In this document: piece after piece, positions 11,161-24,189 of the stretch
Layout of the letters: every line of letters starts with the position of its first letter
Numbering within the stretch: the first letter of the stretch is position 1
Assembly (NCBI RefSeq): GCF_019703515.2
Contig: NC_059373.1
Coordinates: 12,125,281-12,189,280, forward strand
Length of the DNA stretch: 64,000 bases
DNA from: Myxocyprinus asiaticus
Lineage: Eukaryota > Chordata > Actinopteri > Cypriniformes > Catostomidae
Direction of reading: 5' to 3'
The notes under the pieces: model-generated
Told to the model about the DNA's origin: nothing
Databases searched by the model: none
What the model saw: only the letters and a program-made list of their open reading frames with translations
Position numbers and translations under genes: made by a program

Positions 11161-12200
11161 TGTGTTTTTGTTTGTTTGTTTGTTTGTTTTTATTGTTGTC
11201 GTTTTTAATTTATTTATTTTGCTTGTTCACAGTGTTATGAAAATTATTATATTATATTATATTATATTCGATAATTTTAATAAAAACATTAATTCAATAG
11301 AATGAAAAAATGTCATTACTGTTGCAATGTTTTTTTAATTTATTCTTTATTCTTTTTTTAAATGATAGCCTACTGATTTAAGTTTCATATAAGTAAACAA
11401 AACAAATCTTGCTTATTTTCTGAATGTAGCTTATTGATAACTTCAGTTCAGAGAGTCAAATATTAATTCAGAAACTGCAGTGAGTCATTCAGTGAAGATC
11501 TTAGTGAAGATTCAATGCGAAAAACTTGTGAGTGTGTGAGTATTTTAAACTATGCATTAAAAGAATTGGTTCAAAAGAGTCTGGTTGCACTGTTTTTTAC
11601 TGTTTGCAGCCATGCAGAGGACAACTCAACCCATTACTCTGTGATACTTGTTTTGTTTTCATTTTATTTTTTATCTAATTGCATTCAACAAGACTGCAGG
11701 ATCACAACTTGGGTACATTTTCTTTACAATGCAATTGATCTTGCTTTGGATTCAGTAGACAAGTGTTTGTTTCAAAGTGAACTTTTCACTTTTAATGAAA
11801 GATGCAAACATGAGTCATTTAAACTATAATACCCTTATTGTAATGCCATTCTGTCATTTTAGTCTTTCACTTGCTGCTGATGAATACTGTATTGTATGTA
11901 AAGACAAAACAAAAACATTTTACACTTACCAGTTTAGCAAGGAGACAAACAAATGTGTTCAGCCTGTCGAAACTTTCTTAGAGGAAACTCAGCTAAATTT
12001 GAAAGAACAATCACACAACAACAAGTGCTCAGGACGTCAGGGAGTAAAAATATACATTTTTCACCAATACATATGTTCATGGAAGCATGTTTGTGCTCAT
12101 TAATTCACAGAGATTTCTCTCTTTCACTCCCTCCCTTCTTTTTCTCACTCTGCATTGCTCGTTGGCTTTTCCCTACATTAATTTAATCTGAAATTGCACA
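11161..12200. other. AT-rich non-coding stretch with (TTTG)n and (TATTA)n
   Basis: A (TTTG)n run lies at about 11167-11190 and a (TATTA)n run at about 11243-11268. Open frames at 11515-12103 have no recognisable family and lie in low-complexity AT-rich DNA. Confidence 0.5.
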
Positions 12201-14535
12201 CAAATCCCACAGCAACATTTGCAGAAGCTTTTGTTTCACAATGCATTGCAGTCTAGCAAAAATCACGGCAGGCTGACAAAATTCAATCATTCACCGTTGA
12301 GTGAATGGCAAAAATCACTCTCAGCTCAGCTTCATATAGATATTTTAACAGAAGGCCAGGAATTTTAAGCACTTTTTACAATTCCGTTTAAATGCCAACC
12401 CTTCAATGTAAAAGGAGGAATAGTGCACAAGATAATACAACGATTAAGGCAAAGGTATATTAGACTGATGTTAAACATACAGTCACTTTACAAGGTGTTG
12501 CAAAACTGCCTTACAAAGCATAAAGTCTGATCCACTTTGTAGCTTATTCTGGCTAAAAACTGACCAATTAGACAGAAAGTGGCCATCTTTACGCTTACAT
12601 GATATGAAACAATAGACTGGTGTGCACCAAAATGGTACAGAGACAATTTAGCTGAGATAGACCACTTGTATTAAAATGAATGGGAGAAGCTGGAACAAAT
12701 TCAGTGAGTAGTTCCTTCTACTACAGTAAGTGTTCAATGTAGCAGCCTTCAGTGTTGCAAGCACAAATTTGTTTCCTTATGACACAATAAAATATGTGCA
12801 CTCTGACTCCCAGAAACAGATGCAGCCAGCCAATCAGACTGGAGTCGGCAGCTTTGAGAAAGCTCTTGCTATTTTTTTTATTTATTTTTTATTTTATTTT
12901 AAATAATGTGTGTGTGTGTGTGTGCAAAATGCATCAGTTTGTGAATGAATGAAAGCAGTTTCTCAATTCTGGAAGATTCCACACTGCACATTTTGAATGT
13001 CTCCCTTATTTGACACATCTAAAATGTGTATAACTGGCTGTTCTTTAGAAGAACCAAGATTGAGAAACACTAGTATACAGCATCCCTACACAGAATGAAA
13101 TGGGATCCATTATATTCAGTGTCTCTCTTCATACGTTCAGCTTCAATTTGCCTGTGGAGAAGATGTTGGTCTGTCTAAGCTGCTTTAAAACTTGTGCTTC
13201 TTCATCTGCTACCCAACTTGACATATCCAACACTGGGGTTGATGCTCTTAACCTCTGTATAAGAAAAAGTCAGAGAAGACCAGCACTTGGGGGCAGGTTT
13301 TAGCCCGGGCTGTGGTGGTGACACTCCTCCCTTCTGCTTTACGTCTGGTGCAATAGCATTATGAGTGGATAGGACTAAAGCATAGCCAGTCCTCTCTGCT
13401 CTCCGTGAGTGATGAGCAACAGAATAGACAGGCTGTCACAGTACACCTGTAGAACTGGCAGCCAAGTCTATCACAGGGCTGAGCCTTCAGTGAGATTAAA
13501 AACACTGCATCCATTAGACCCAGTGTCAGCCGTCATTATTCTATAAAGAAGCGATTTTGTCACATCTCCATTCTTCAGGCCGCTATCCACACGCAGATGA
13601 ATAAGCGGGACATTCCATCTCCAAACACGGCTCACTTCTGACAGGAACACAACCATTTGTGATGCCTCATACCCAACATTTCACACATCCGTTGGGAAGG
13701 AAGCATCAAATAATTCTTAATGCAATGATCTCACAGTCTATCACCTGATGGGACTTTTTTTTGAGCCATGTTTATTCTTCAAAATGTACGTTTCGTCCTT
13801 GAGCTGCCAATCAAACAGACTCACAATTTATTCTGCCACATGCATTTATCTGACAGCCCTTTGTTTTCCTTCAGTGTTCAACTGCGATTCAATTTTACAC
13901 ACTCTGCTTTGTAGTTTGACAGCTGTCATTTGACAGGAACATGGGCCTGATTGCGGACAGCTTAAGAATAACAAATCCCCTCTCAAAATAGCCAGTGCAG
14001 CGGGTGGTAAATGAGTTTTTAAAGGCTTAAAACATTTAAAATTTAAAGGAGGAACACCTTTATGTGTCATTGCTGTTGCACTTCAAACTGTGTGTTTTCA
14101 GAACTGTGCATTTGAACTTGGATTTATTGATGAGGACTCAAGGAAGCACAATTTGGGGTGAAGGTTATTTAGACCATTGTTGTGGTTTACAAAAATGATT
14201 CTCAATTGTTGGGTCGCTGGTCTACAGGGTTGAAAACAATGCAAATCACAAATTATAAAATGGAACTAACTGTATAACTGTGTACAGTTAGGATAGCAAA
14301 AGTTAGGCTTATCAACTAAAAAGGGAGGAAAAACATTTCCGATAAATTTTGTTGCTGACATCAAAGGCTGTGTTCAAATAAACTTGAGTTTATTTGTTGA
14401 GTTGTTTTGGCACAAATGCATCTGTCATTTATAGTATATAATTAATATTTATTAGTTGTTATTATTTAGTATAAATATATATAGTAATAATTAACCATAT
14501 TTAATCATTATTAATTTAATAATTATTATTAATAT
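12201..14535. other. Non-coding stretch, mostly unique; (TG)n at 12907-12924
   Basis: No gene is recognised. The block 13640-14000 (unique, with TTGACAG/CTGTCATTTGACAGG motifs resembling TALE/Meis-type TGACAG sites) is a weak candidate for conserved sequence. Confidence 0.35.
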
Positions 14536-15006
14536 CAAAGGAATATTCCAGGTTCCAAGTTAAATTCCAAGTTAAGCTCAATCAACAGCATTTGTGGCAT
14601 AATGTTGATTACCGCAAACAAAAAAATTGACTTGTTCCTTCTTTTCTTTAAAAAGTGAGACACAATGGAAGTGACCGGGGCCAATTTTTGGAGGGTTTAA
14701 AGGCAGAGATGTGAAGCATTTAATTTCCTAAAAGCATTTACATGAATTCTGTTAAAACTGGTGTATTATTTAAGCTGTAAAGTTGGTTAAATTGAAGCTT
14801 TCACAATCATTTAAGGATTCGAGCGTTAGGTCATCATTGCAATGAAGTGGTAAAATTGATCATAACTTTACACAGAAAAGGTTAGTAAGTGATTTTGTCA
14901 CAATAAAACCATTTTTATTGTGCATATTGTTTGTCTTGAGTATTTCAGTGTTTACTTTTTGTCCCCATTCACTTCCATTGTAAGTGCCTCGTTTTCTACT
15001 CTCCAC
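14536..15006. mobile_element. Palindromic (foldback) DNA element, copy 1
   Basis: The left part reads GGAATATTCCAGGTTCCAAG … AGCTCAATCAACAGCATTTG … ATGGAAGTGACCGGGG. The right part carries the inverted motif CCCATTCACTTCCATTGTAAG (14964-14985). The same paired motifs occur in the copy at 34905-36260. The right terminal repeat is truncated. No protein is encoded. Confidence 0.6.
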
Positions 15007-18000
15007 TGTTTTCACTCGCACCAGTGCATGTTTATGTAATGTGTAGTGTATTATTTACCAACAAATACAAAGAATAATAATAAAAAATGGGGCTCCATAG
15101 TGCCGATAATTAACAGAGTCACAATGACCAAAGAGAACTGACATTTAAAAAACGTTCACGAACGTAAACAGCCATGAGAACCTCAATGACATGACACTCA
15201 ATATCTCAACCAGCCAATTTTAAACCAAAGTCTTTTAGTAAACATATTGTAAGCAACTGACAAACTAAACTTACTAGTGATCATTTGAAGTGAAAACCCA
15301 CTATAAAACATGGCATCTTTCCTGAGAATTTGCATTTATGAATGTGGAATTTAGCCATTAAAAGAATCAAACTTATCAAATATATGTGAGTCTGCCTGTC
15401 TTTATGATTCACAGTAATACCAACCAAAACATGTTTCCACTGTAAAGTTTTCATCAGTATTCGACATGCCTGAATGCATAACTGAAAGCCTTCACCAGGT
15501 ATTAATAAAACAATTGGATTGGCTGACGAATCTGACAATCTGAAATTTAGATTCCTATTCATTTACACAGTTGAAGAAAATACAGACAGCCCTAAGCTTG
15601 TAAATCTATATATTATATTACATTATATTATATTAGTAATGCTGGTAAACCACACTTTTGCCATTATATATTTACAAAAATGGCAATTATTCAGAATCTC
15701 AGCTGAATAATTTTCCATACTGTTCAATGTTTGCTTTTAAGAACTTTGTTATTTACTTTAATACCATTAGCAATGTTGGTACTTAGTCGGGTCACAGCTT
15801 GATGCCCAATGTAAAATCTGAGACCTGAATCCCAACAAGATGAGAGCCACTGGTTTACTGTGTCCAAGGAATTGTGAATTTCATGTTGTTGATCAAATCA
15901 GCAGTCCATGTGTGGGTTGATGAAATGTGATAAATGTCACTTGCTGGCCTTCTTAATTGTATTCTATTGTATATTCAGAAATTCTGACATTCATGGACCA
16001 TGACGTCATTTTCCAGATTCATTCACTATTTTCAATGTCACATGATTTCTCTCAGTGAAAGTGTGTAATTTCAACAGGTAACAGTTCAATTACATTGAGG
16101 CTCTCGGTCTAATGTGTTTTTTGAGAACAGCAAACTGTTACCAGGTAAAATTCATCATAGTCCCTCTATCAATCAATTCTTTTGTGTGGCATCATATTTG
16201 TGCTTCTATCTCTGTATGAGTGGTCGAGCGGCAATGAAATAGTCCAAGATGATTTATTTCCTGTTTGCTTAAAGTGAAATAACAAAACATGAGACACTAG
16301 TTCAGGCTGATGAACGCACAGTGATGAGTTGCATCAGTAATGACATTGATGTTTGACATGCTGTGCAAAGATTTGTTATTCGAAATTTAATTTGTCTATG
16401 AAAAAGTAAAATCTTGAAGCAGATTAATGAACATGTTTGTCAGACTTGAGTAAGTATTCAGAAAATATGTTTTGAATTCCAAATGTGTTCATGCACAAAC
16501 AGAAATTTATCTCTATGCTGATTAATGTCCATAGAAGGGATGTTCTTGGCAGGGATGCATACAGGCCGATTAAGCATGGGATGCCGCTTGTTTACTGCTC
16601 AAGAACTACAGTATTTGCCACTTATAGTTGCAAGTTGCAAAGTGTTTACCTTTTCTGTCTTTAACATTGTCTCACCTAAAGCTTTGTATTTGCATTTGCA
16701 TTTAACTGGAGATTTAAGAAAAAAATGCATGCTGTGAATTGCTTTGACAACCTTTTGTTTCAGTACATGTAAAAGATTTCTGCTGGAAGGCAGCAAGTCA
16801 ATTCTTTAAAAGAGACCTGGCATGGCCCTTTATCTCTGTGTGCTTCAGGACCCCAGATGTGAAAAGAAATGGAAGGCTTAATTTTATAATGCACTTTCTG
16901 CTCAGTACTTTAAAGGTATGATTTCAATAACAATATTGCTTTCATGTTTTTATATTGAGAATTTTCCAACTTGTGGAAAGTTCTGCTAGAACTGTGACTT
17001 GAAAAGATTAATAATTTTAAATCTACTATACAGCCTAAACTTGCGTCTTAGCCACCCATTTATGAAACAATTCTCTGGATGACATATTTCTCTCAATTTA
17101 TGCAAAAATACTTTTGGATTTATACACCTTAATATTTTGATAGTTTCCACTGATATCCCGCCACAGTGTCTTTCGAAGGAAAACAAAAAAATAATTGCAG
17201 TAATTGAGGAAAGCTAAACTACCAGATGGAGGCTCAGAATATTCAGTATGGTACCACTGGGAAATCAAAATATGCCAATCTGAGTGAGAGGATACTTACA
17301 AATAGGGTAAATAACAAGGGTTTTGATACTGCAACTCCCCAAAGCAGCTTCAAATGGAGATTGAGATTGTGCAAACACTACACATTTCAATCATTGCCCC
17401 TTCTTGTTTCGTTTCCCCTCAAGCCCCGTGTCCACATGTATAATCACTCAGTAATGGAGCTGAAAAGTGTAAATCTTTGATTCCCATGAGAAATTGGGCA
17501 TTTATTTCTTCATCTGGAAAACCTGTGAATCGCTTGGAGAGCACTTGTGTGAGCAAGGAAATAAAAAATAAAAAAATGCAAATCTGCTTAAACTGTGTCT
17601 ATCTGCCGATGTTTCACTCTGCTCTGCAGGTACTCACAATGTCGCAGTTGTCATGATTGCTGTAATTTACATAGATTATGTACAGGGACTTCACTAAGAT
17701 CCTCCAAAAAAGGGGAGGGGCTGGATCAATGCTTCAGACTCGGTCATGAGAAGCCAGATATACAGGCTTTATGGAAAAGGATTAAATCCATAAATTCTTT
17801 GCCCATTTTGGCTACATTGAGAGTGCTCGCTATTTACCAGCAGGATTTGGGCCTGGAAACATATCTCTCATTTACATGCAAGACAGAAGAGGTAAAGCTG
17901 CATTCTTTAACAAAGACTAACAAAGGTAAAATGGACAATAAATATTTCAACTCAAAGGAGTGCTTAGCTGAAATAATTCATGAGCAATTCAGTGCATGTT

Positions 18001-18144
18001 TGCAAGATTGACATAGAAAGTTTAAGAATTAAAATGCAAAATGAACTAAATTAATTGCTTTCTGTTAGTTTGGCTTCCTTAAACAGAGAGTATTATGGGA
18101 TAAAGAGAAAACGCATGAATGAACATGTGGAGAACAGCATTAAT
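15007..18144. other. Non-coding stretch downstream of tshz1, no gene seen
   Basis: AT-rich and mostly unique. The 138-codon frame at 17595-18011 has no family resemblance and no clear start context, so I do not call it a gene. A TATTATATTACATTATATT run lies at 15608-15634. Confidence 0.5.
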
Positions 18145-19424
18145 CAAGAAATGCTTCAGGTTTTATTTTACAATTAATGGACAAAAACATTTTTTTTTTT
18201 TTTTTTTAAATTAGGGAATTGGTGGGGATTTTCACAATGGCATGATAAAACATTGAAATGTACTGTATTTCATGTTTTGCATTGCTTGGTTTCCCCTCAC
18301 GCATCATGCATCAACACAGATGCAACTCCTTCAGTCAATTCATATTAACCACATCCCAGAACATAGTTCATTGGAAACTAAAGGATGAATTGTGGTTCTA
18401 CAGCACATATACTGCATATACATCTCTGTACATATTTCCTTTTTGTTTACTATATATAAAATGACAATATAAAAGAATGCACACCATACAAACAATGTTG
18501 AGCTGCTGCAACTGGCAAGATATGATGATGAAAATTTACACATCTTCGCTGATCTTTTAAATATATGTGCTGTATATAAGATTTCAATGAAGTCTTTACA
18601 TGTCGAAACTGATGCGAAACCATAGAAAGAGAAATAGTGGTACAAAGAATACATTACAAATTGCTACTGTATAAAATTATATTAAAAAAAAAAAAACAAC
18701 AACAACAACAACAACAACATAAAAACAATGATTATTAAAAACAAATAAATGCCTTTGAAAAACCAAAGTGTATAATCATAGGCAGCTGCCTATTCAAGAT
18801 CTTGACAAAAGTTAAAATCTTCAATATCCTTCGAGGTTTAGAAGACTCCACAAAATCTATGATGCACTGTTTTAACTTCAACGGGTTGCAAAGTTTTGAG
18901 TTGTTTCAAGCCAATATCTGAAATTCTGAGCTCAAATTAACAAAATAGGCCTGTCTCATTTTGTACATATTCTCATAACATTCAACACTACGGAGTGCTT
19001 TAATGAATGTCTTTTTTTTTTTTTTTTTTTATGAACAGTAAGTGTTCATAATGCAATTAATTCTATTCTATAAGTTCTTTTGCCTTTTTGTTTAGAACAT
19101 GCCCACGGATACCATGTTTGTTTCATTCCCAATTCAACAGAGTACAAACTGTAAATTCAGTTTGAATATGAATTTACTCAAAAGAAGAAAGGGGGAAAAC
19201 AACATGCACATAACCGACACATTTTAGATAAATACAATACAAAGCAAGAGACTCAAAAACAAAGGAAAATTGAAAAAGAAATTGAAACAGATCATGGTCC
19301 AGTCAGGCAGTTTCACGATATAAGTTGGACTGAATCTGAAGGCTCAGTTCAGGCGCAGTGCAGTACAGTGATGTAGTGCAATGATTCTCAATCCAGTCAC
19401 TTCACTGCCACCAGCCTGCTATCT
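18145..19424 (-). other. tshz1: Probable 3' UTR of tshz1
   Basis: This stretch lies directly after the stop codon and is AT-rich and non-coding. On the minus strand a canonical AATAAA lies at 18167-18162, which would place cleavage near 18145. A (GTT)n run with a T-tract (18684-18719 and 18672-18686 on the plus strand) lies inside. The 3' end is inferred only from the polyadenylation hexamer; nearer or further sites are possible. Confidence 0.5.
18684..18719. repeat. (CAA)n microsatellite next to an A-tract
   Basis: CAACAACAA repeated over 36 bp after a 13-base A-run, within the probable 3' UTR (GUU repeats in the mRNA). Confidence 0.9.
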
Positions 19425-22400
19425 TTAGGGCTTTTCTAACTTTTCCAGCTCAGTAACAAAGACCAGGTGGTCCTCTGGTGACTTTCCATGCGTTTTGCTG
19501 AGGTGCAGTTTTACTGCGTGCTTGCTGACAAAAGTCCTATTGCACAGTTTGCACTGAAATATGGAATTCGAGTCCTCCTCAGTCAAGCCAAGGGCACTGA
19601 ATGTCTTGTCTGTGAACATTTTTGTGACTGCTTGCTGGTCTCTTATGAGGTCTATTGATAACTTGGACAGGTCCTTCAAGCTAAAGCCCAAGTGGGATTC
19701 TAAGTGGTTTATGTATGTGGAGGGAGTTCTGAACTGGGAGGCACAATCACTACACAAGAACAGTGGCTGGCCCGAGTCTATGTTCTTCAGAAACTTGGTC
19801 CCACCTGTCCGCCTGAGCTGGTACTTGACATTTGCCAACCAGTGGGAGATGGTGGTCATGGAGAGACCTGTAAACTTGCAAATATGTACTCGCTCCTGAG
19901 GACCTAGGTCTGTTATGATATACTTTCCGTCAGGGGTTTCTCGAAGGCTGGATGCAAATTGAGCCTGGAGAATGAGCAGATGCTGAGGGTTCCAGTTTGA
20001 CTGCCTGCCTTTCCTCTTCTGAACAGGGCAAAGATCTTCCAAGCCATCCTCAAATGCACAGCCATCTGCATCTGACTTTTCAGATATGGAGGAAGGTGTT
20101 GATGACTTTGGCGTCAAGCGACCTGTGAGGTTCTTCACCATGTCAGATATGTCCATTAACGCATTCTCCCGAAGAGGAGATGAGATTGATTCAGCCAAAG
20201 TGGATAAGATGGGCCGGGAACTGTTTGTGATGCTGCTGTTGCTGTTGATGACAGTAGATGAGCAATTATTGGTGGGCCCATTGCCACTTTTGGACTTGGT
20301 CAAGTCCATGGGCTGATCATCATCATTGTCGTAATATCTGTTGATAGACTCAACTTGCTTGACCTGAGCTGGACTATACATGGGTTTCTCTATCATGTTG
20401 TTGCTGATCTTGTACAGCATTGCTAGTGGGTCCAGGAGTGGACTGACAGTTTTGGAGGCCTTACCCAAATGAGTGTTCATGATAGATTGCAATGCACTGA
20501 GGGGGTTGACTAAAGGCTGTTCTGGTGAGTGGTCAGTGATAATTCCTAAATTACTGCAACCATTGCTGACTGGTGTTTTGAGGGCATCCATTCCATTCTT
20601 AACGGGAGTATCTGCATAGCTTTCCTTATATTCCCCTTCCCGAAGAGAAACATGCTCCAACACTTTATCTGCTGTGCCGTTCTTTGTTGGCTTGCTAAGA
20701 TCATCTGGTCTTGGCAAGTCTTTTCTGTCTTTCAGGACAGGAGAGGGTAATTCAGCAGTCAGATGTTTGGAACTGCGTTCAGTAGATTTCTCATCCCTGT
20801 CCTTCTTGGATGGGATTTTGCCTGTTACTTTCTCCACCAGCTCCTCCATGGCTAGGACATTGCTTTTATGGTTTGGAGGTGGAGAGAGGCTGCTTGGGGA
20901 ATGGATCAGAGCACCGGAGTCAGAGGTCAAAGATTTCAAGCTGCTGGCATTGAATGTTGGCTGAATCTGGACACTCTGAATGGCAGGGAGAGATTTCACA
21001 GACCCTTGGAGCTGGTAGGCGGCATGAATGCTAGGATATCCACCCCAAGTTGGTGTACCTGTCTGAGCCTTACTGATTGCACTGGAGACTGTATTTTCTA
21101 ATGACTTAAGAATATCTAGTCCACCTTTAGGAGTCTCTTCAAGATCCTCCTCTCTTAGATATTTGTAATGGCTAGGCTTCTCTGTCTTTTCCGTTTTCTC
21201 AGAAGGATCTTCCTTCTCTTGCTTGATTTTAATCTCTTCACTTTCCTCCATTTTCTCATCTTCTAACTCCTTCCTTTCATCCATGGTGGAGGGGTGTATT
21301 GGTGAATTTGGTTGGGACTTGATAGTGGGAGCTGGTAGACGTGTTGTATTGGGTGGAAGAGGAATCGATTGGATTTTCTCTTCCACCACAGGGTCAAACA
21401 CTAACTGCTTCCCCTTTTTAGAAGCAGAATTTGTGACTTTGAGAAAATGTCCAGTTACCATCATATGGGCTGTCAACTGTTGCAAAGTGTCATGGGAGCT
21501 CCCACACTCCATACACTTCAGAATTTGAGCTTTTCGGGCCTCAAACTGCCAAGTATAACTTGCACCATTTTGGTAACCATAACGGTTATTAGCCGTGACA
21601 TATGGGTTGGAAATCTTCTGATCTTTGGTGGGCGCAGTTTCTGCCAATGGAATACCAGTGGTGCTCGAGATGGACTCCGGTGAGCATGGAGACATCAGAT
21701 CCTGGAACACTCGCTTTTTGGTGGAGGGCACCAGCTTTGAGGCAAGAGCTGGCATTGGTTCTTTGAGAGGCACTTTCTGGTAGTGTTTCGTTTTGATCAT
21801 GTGGACACTCAAGTCCTGCAGGGATTCGAATGAGTGGCCACAATACATGCATTTCAAGACTTTCTGAGCATCTTCTTTGCCCTCCATCTCCATCAGGGAT
21901 CGCTTCCGTGGCTTGGACCACTTCTTGCCCCTGTCCTCCTCTTTGTCCTTATTGTCATCACGGTAATGGCCTGTTTCATTCATGTGCACTGTGAGACCAA
22001 CTAGTGTGTCATAGGCTGCACTACAGTCCTTACATCTGAACTTGCTGGCACCTGTAAACACAGGCCCATACAGCTTATTGTTTTGCCGGTACAGCTGCAC
22101 TGTGCTGAAGAGACTCGGTTCAGGCATGAGGTGGTAGGGAGTATGCTGTAAGGTTTTAGCAAGTGCTGCTTGGTGCCAGTCATATGCAACACCCCCACTA
22201 TTAGCACCATTGATATTTCCATTGTTGGCATTGTTTAAAGTGGTGGTTTTTGTCGAATTGCTGTTTGCTGTCACATTTGTCTTAGTGCTAGCACTAATGT
22301 TGCTGCTGCTGCTGCCGGCTCCACTGCAAGCAACGTTATTTGCATGGCTATTCACAATGCTGTTGTTTCCCTTGTGGCTGCTTGGAGTACTGCTTGTAGT

Positions 22401-22810
22401 GCTGCTAGCACTAACCTGCTTGCTTTTCATAATGTCTCTTGTGATACTTGACCAGGAAGCATCTGAAATCAGGTTTGCATAGACGGCTTTCATCTGTGCC
22501 AGGCTGTCCTGCAAGGACAGTCCTGCATCGGTCTCCATCTCTTCGACCTCCTCTTTATCCTGGCCCTCTTTGGAGGAGGTGCTTTTGAAGTCAGCCAGGT
22601 GATCACTGGTGTCGCTAAGGGGTGAGCCATACCCAGCATCTGGGTTGGTGCCATTGCTGAGTGGGGAGTTCTGGTAGCTCAGCTGTTCACGGCCATCGTC
22701 ATCTTCATTGCACAGGTATTCTGCATCCTGACCATCTAAGGAGAGACCGTCGTCTTGCAGGTGCTCCTCATCGATCTTGGCTGCCTTAAGCTCGTCCTCC
22801 GGCATGTAGG
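19425..22810 (-). CDS. tshz1: tshz1, coding exon 2 (residues 14-1141 and stop)
   Basis: Teashirt-family zinc-finger transcription factor, a nuclear DNA-binding repressor. The exon is open from the acceptor CAG|CC at 22811-22813 to the stop at 19425. Numbered in the spliced 1141-residue protein, it shows an acidic N-terminus, a Ser/Thr/Asn-rich tract (about 140-220), three widely spaced C2H2 fingers (C-X2-C-X12-H-X5-H at about 273-295, 334-356 and 446-468), a PMDLT motif of the CtBP-binding type (847-851), a homeobox-like region (about 945-1017, KGRQSNWNPQ through HWLANVKYQLRRTGG) and two C-terminal fingers (1033-1053, 1100-1121). Segments such as DEEHLQDDGLSLD and YRQNNKLYG match TSHZ1 better than TSHZ2 or TSHZ3 as I remember them. 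The first in-frame ATG here (22805) is not the true start: the preceding Ala-Tyr codons and the acceptor join to the exon at 63516-63555. No frameshift or premature stop is seen. Human TSHZ1 is about 1077 residues by memory, so the low-complexity tract appears expanded. Confidence 0.95.
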
Positions 22811-23535
22811 CTGTGAAAATAAAGCAGATGAAAAAAAATTAGATAAGACAAAAGAGCCCCAAAATGTGCAAGTTCAACATGAATTGCGATGTTGAATAAG
22901 TACATTCACTATGATTTTTTATTTTTTTTTTGTCCAAAAAGATTGTAGGGTGTCACTGCAAGAGTGCGTGTGTGTGCATGCCTACATAATGATCCTAAAG
23001 AGATATTTTGTCAATAGTCTTGGCAGAGGACGAAGGTTTGCAATTATAAAGTGGCAAACATCCATATCTTGACTATGATAGATAGCACCCTTCACTGCTG
23101 AGACTAACAAAGCTATCCTGTGTAACAGCTCAGCAAGGGTAAAGAGGGCAGAGAAGAGTCCTCCTTTGAAAAGCAGCCCTCTTAAGCAAAAAAAAAAAAA
23201 TGGGATTTATAAAAAAGAAATGGTTAAAACAGGTGAACATTTTTTAAAGGACACACTTAAAACAAACAAGTAATGCCATACAAAATATTGCACAAGTAGA
23301 ATTGTGCTCTGACAGGAAAAGGGCCATAAAATCACAAATGTTTTCAGCAGGATTGTTATGTGGCGGTAATTGCAGACAATAACTAAGGATATCTTTATGA
23401 AAGCAAAAGCTCTCATTTCCAAGTGGGGGTAAAAAAGAAAAAAAAAAAATATCCTAGTAAAATTGACTGTCTGTTCTCAATAGTCGACTAATTTACAAAA
23501 CATAAACTAACGATGAACACCATATTGACTATTTT

Positions 23536-23539
<4 letters not shown>

Positions 23540-23572
<33 letters not shown>
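23540..23572. repeat. (CT)n microsatellite
   Basis: About 16 uninterrupted TC units. It is the complement of the (GA)n tract 270 bp away, so the two could pair in single strands. Confidence 0.95.
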
Positions 23573-23574
<2 letters not shown>

Positions 23575-23837
23575 TTTCCCACTAGTTAGAGGGCACAGGC
23601 TGTGTGTGACATTGATCCAGTTCTCCCATCCACAAGCCAAGCTAGACTCCTCTGAGTGTGAGATTGCATCTGAATTATTGCCAGGGATGCAGCGCAAGGT
23701 TCAGCTTGCCTCAATGCTGTTGGCAGAGGTGATGGAAGTTCTCGCAGCGAATCATGCTAAAATGCAAGCGGAAATGTCATGTTGTCATGGTCCATGCTGT
23801 ACTAACTCCCATGGAGTCAGGAGTGTGTGCAGCCACA

Positions 23838-23839
<2 letters not shown>

Positions 23840-23871
<32 letters not shown>
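23840..23871. repeat. (GA)n microsatellite
   Basis: About 16 uninterrupted AG units, an inverted partner of the tract at 23540-23572. Confidence 0.95.
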
Positions 23872-23872
<1 letters not shown>

Positions 23873-24189
23873 GGAGGAAGCATAAAAAAAATCAAATAAA
23901 AAAAATCTGTAGTTGCCGTACATTCTAATAATAGACAATATATCGGCTAGGCCAATTATTCAGTCAGTATTTGGCAGTTTTTATTCGACCAATAACCAAG
24001 CCTGAACGAGAGCTTAACAGAATGTGTGTACATTGCCAGGCCAAAAAAAAAAAAAAAAAAACGTTTGGATTTAAATAAGCAGAACTTAAGAGCCTATGAT
24101 TAGCTCATTATTGCAATGATTAATATGTTTCAGCTGGCAACAATTCTTTTAACCCTAACTGATGCAGCGTGTAGCTTCTCATTTCTTAA

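Larger units (their letters stand above)
22826..24029. other. Intron sequence with opposed (CT)n and (GA)n tracts
   Basis: It holds T- and A-runs, a (CT)n tract at 23540-23572 and a (GA)n tract at 23840-23871. Long frames through these tracts are repeat artefacts. No gene is seen. Confidence 0.6.

Noticed and set aside
17595..18011. 138-codon open frame on the plus strand
   Set aside because: No recognisable domain, ordinary intergenic composition and no splice or promoter context. It lies just beyond the presumed tshz1 3' end on the opposite strand.
19561..22482. Several open frames on the plus strand across the tshz1 exon
   Set aside because: Shadows of the strongly coding minus strand; none carries a known domain.
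23513..23899. 128-codon frame on the plus strand with Ser/Leu and Arg/Glu runs
   Set aside because: Both ends are translations of the (CT)n and (GA)n microsatellites; the middle shows no family.
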